A stretch of 64,000 nt of DNA from CBDCGS01 sp965216915 (GTDB lineage Bacteria; Pseudomonadota; Alphaproteobacteria; UBA828), in the NCBI GenBank assembly GCA_965216915.1, contig CBDCGS010000005.1:423893-487892 (forward strand), read 5' to 3'. Shown piece after piece: positions 63,042-64,000 of this stretch. The notes beneath the pieces are model-generated. The model did no database searches and was not told the origin of the DNA. It saw only the letters and a list, made by a program, of their open reading frames with translations. A program made the position numbers and the translations under genes. The first letter of the stretch is position 1. Every line of letters starts with the position of its first letter.

Positions 63042-63794
63042 TCAGGCGCCATCGATGCAGCGCGCATAAACATCGCCCGACGGCGCGCCCCGCGCGTGCG
63101 CCCCGAGCCACGCGGTCATGCGGTCGCCATCGCACCAGCGCTCGAAGAGAAGCCGCTTGCGCTCGCCGCGCGTGGCGTTGAAGCGGTATGCGCCGAGCGT
63201 ATCGAGGCGCGCGATCGCGGCCTGCGCGACCTCGACCGCAGCGGGGATGTATTCGAGGGAGAGCGCCGGCAGCGGGCGCGAGAGACCCGCCAGAACATCG
63301 GCCTCGGCGCCTTCCACGTCGATCTTCGTGAAGCGCGGCAGGCCGTGCACGGCGATCAGCGTGTCGAGCGTCGTCGTCGCGACCGTGACCGTGCGGTTCC
63401 AGCGCACCGAGACGAAGCCCGGCATCGTCCCCACCGTCTCGGCCCAAGCAGGCTTGATCGTGGAGACCGTCGGCGTGCGCTCGGCAATCAGGAGCTGTGC
63501 CTCGCCGCAGGCGGCATCGACCGCCGCCGGCACGATCGTCACCGCAGGGTCGCGACCGACGAGGCGCTCCAGCACGCGGACGAAATGCGGCATGGGCTCG
63601 ACCGCGACGACGCGCGCGCCAAGCGTGCGCAGCACCCGGGTGCGCGCGCCGAGATGCGCCCCGATGTCGAAACAGAGATCGCCGGCGGAAACGAACGCCG
63701 CGTAGTGGCGGCGCGCGCGCCCGAAGCGCAGCGGGTTGGCGTAGTAGATGGTGGCAGAACGCGCCAGGCCGTAGGCGCGGTCGAGGCCGCTCAT
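63042..63794 (-). CDS. FkbM-family methyltransferase
   Basis: A 250-residue SAM-dependent O-methyltransferase. Motif I is DLCFDIGAHLGARTRVLRTL, motif II VVAVEPMPHFVRVLERLVG, and the late motif PRFTKIDVEGAEADVLAGL is the strongest FkbM mark. It starts at the ATG at 63794, overlapping the stop of the upstream hydrolase by four bases. It probably methylates a sugar or small molecule of a surface polymer or secondary metabolite. Confidence 0.9.
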   Translation of the reverse strand: MSGLDRAYGLARSATIYYANPLRFGRARRHYAAFVSAGDLCFDIGAHLGARTRVLRTLGARVVAVEPMPHFVRVLERLVGRDPAVTIVPAAVDAACGEAQLLIAERTPTVSTIKPAWAETVGTMPGFVSVRWNRTVTVATTTLDTLIAVHGLPRFTKIDVEGAEADVLAGLSRPLPALSLEYIPAAVEVAQAAIARLDTLGAYRFNATRGERKRLLFERWCDGDRMTAWLGAHARGAPSGDVYARCIDGA

Positions 63795-64000
63795 TGCGCC
63801 TCGTCGACGGTCGGGGATCGGGCGCGGAGAAAATCGCGAAGCGCCCGCGCGCATTCGCCGCCGTGGGACAGCGCCACGCCGTGGCGCGCGCCGGCGACCA
63901 CGTGCAGCCGTGCATCGGGCATGGCGCGCAGGCGCTCGACCTGCGCCTCCACCGAGACGAAGGGGCTGTTATCCGGCGCGATGATTAGCGTCGGCGTCGC
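63791..64000 (-). CDS. Alpha/beta hydrolase, C-terminal part (5' end outside window)
   Basis: The last 69 residues of a protein whose C-terminus reads TPTLIIAPDNSPFVSVEAQV and LHVVAGARHGVALSHGGECA. This matches the strand-helix-His region at the end of alpha/beta hydrolases, with the catalytic histidine in GARHGV. The frame is open to the window edge. The stop overlaps the FkbM start (ATGA), so both are in one operon. Confidence 0.72.
   Translation of the reverse strand, partial: ATPTLIIAPDNSPFVSVEAQVERLRAMPDARLHVVAGARHGVALSHGGECARALRDFLRARSPTVDEAQ

Overview
The window is 64 kb of very GC-rich, gene-dense DNA that looks chromosomal and alphaproteobacterial, most like Rhodospirillales or a related lineage. 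The signs are a glyS-ppdK junction, a single fused anthranilate synthase TrpE(G) of the Azospirillum/Rhizobium type with a Trp-Trp-Trp leader, a globin-coupled chemoreceptor, paired DUF1326/DUF2182 genes, and many small catabolic modules (SDRs, HyuA/HyuB, a CoxL-type molybdoenzyme, a TMADH-like flavoprotein). No rRNA, tRNA, CRISPR array, prophage or transposase was seen.

Layout. 1-3.5 kb: end of glyS, then pyruvate phosphate dikinase. 3.5-6.5 kb: a large FecR/RTX-type secreted protein with 363-bp internal repeats. 6.8-9.1 kb: trpE(G) with a complete transcription attenuator. 9.2-11.7 kb: a methyltransferase and the DUF1326-DUF2182 pair. 11.8-18.1 kb: a CoxL-like large subunit, HyuB and a TMADH-like flavoprotein on one strand. 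18.2-24.3 kb: two chemoreceptors around an MFS and an EamA transporter. 24.6-29 kb: an FAD monooxygenase, an NTF2-like protein, a dihaem cytochrome c and a betaine-homocysteine-type methyltransferase. 29-33.7 kb: a hyuA-hyuB-zinc ribbon-ICMT operon. 33.9-35.6 kb: a cystathionine gamma-synthase-type enzyme behind a leader that contains a tiny ORF with an extreme Shine-Dalgarno sequence. 35.8-41.7 kb: a secreted repeat protein, glycerol kinase, and a FIST (NosP-like) sensor with its hybrid kinase. 42-45.2 kb: small exported proteins, a cytochrome c and an MgtC/DUF4010 membrane protein. 45.4-48.7 kb: DUF427, two SDRs, DUF3830, and a GIY-YIG gene embedded in duplicated palindromic repeats. 48.8-58.9 kb: an acyltransferase-SGNH protein, two acetoacetate-decarboxylase-like genes each beside an SDR, a PEP-CTERM protein, a DUF4198/HupE divergent pair and an aspartic protease. 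58.9-64 kb: an aquaporin, TetR, a VOC-ArsR-SRPBCC operon, an intergenic cluster of DnaA boxes, a nitrilase-family hydrolase, an FkbM methyltransferase and the end of an alpha/beta hydrolase.

Taken together the gene set suggests a free-living heterotroph that uses amines, betaine-like compounds, cyclic amides and ketone-like acids, with oxygen and probable nitric-oxide sensing. The most unusual items are the GIY-YIG/palindrome cassette (46.6-47.4 kb), the tiny ORF whose ribosome site is complementary to 17 nt of the 16S 3' end (35.5 kb), the DnaA-box cluster (62.1 kb), and two acetoacetate-decarboxylase-like proteins that both lack the Schiff-base lysine. All calls were made by reading the sequence; no database search was run.
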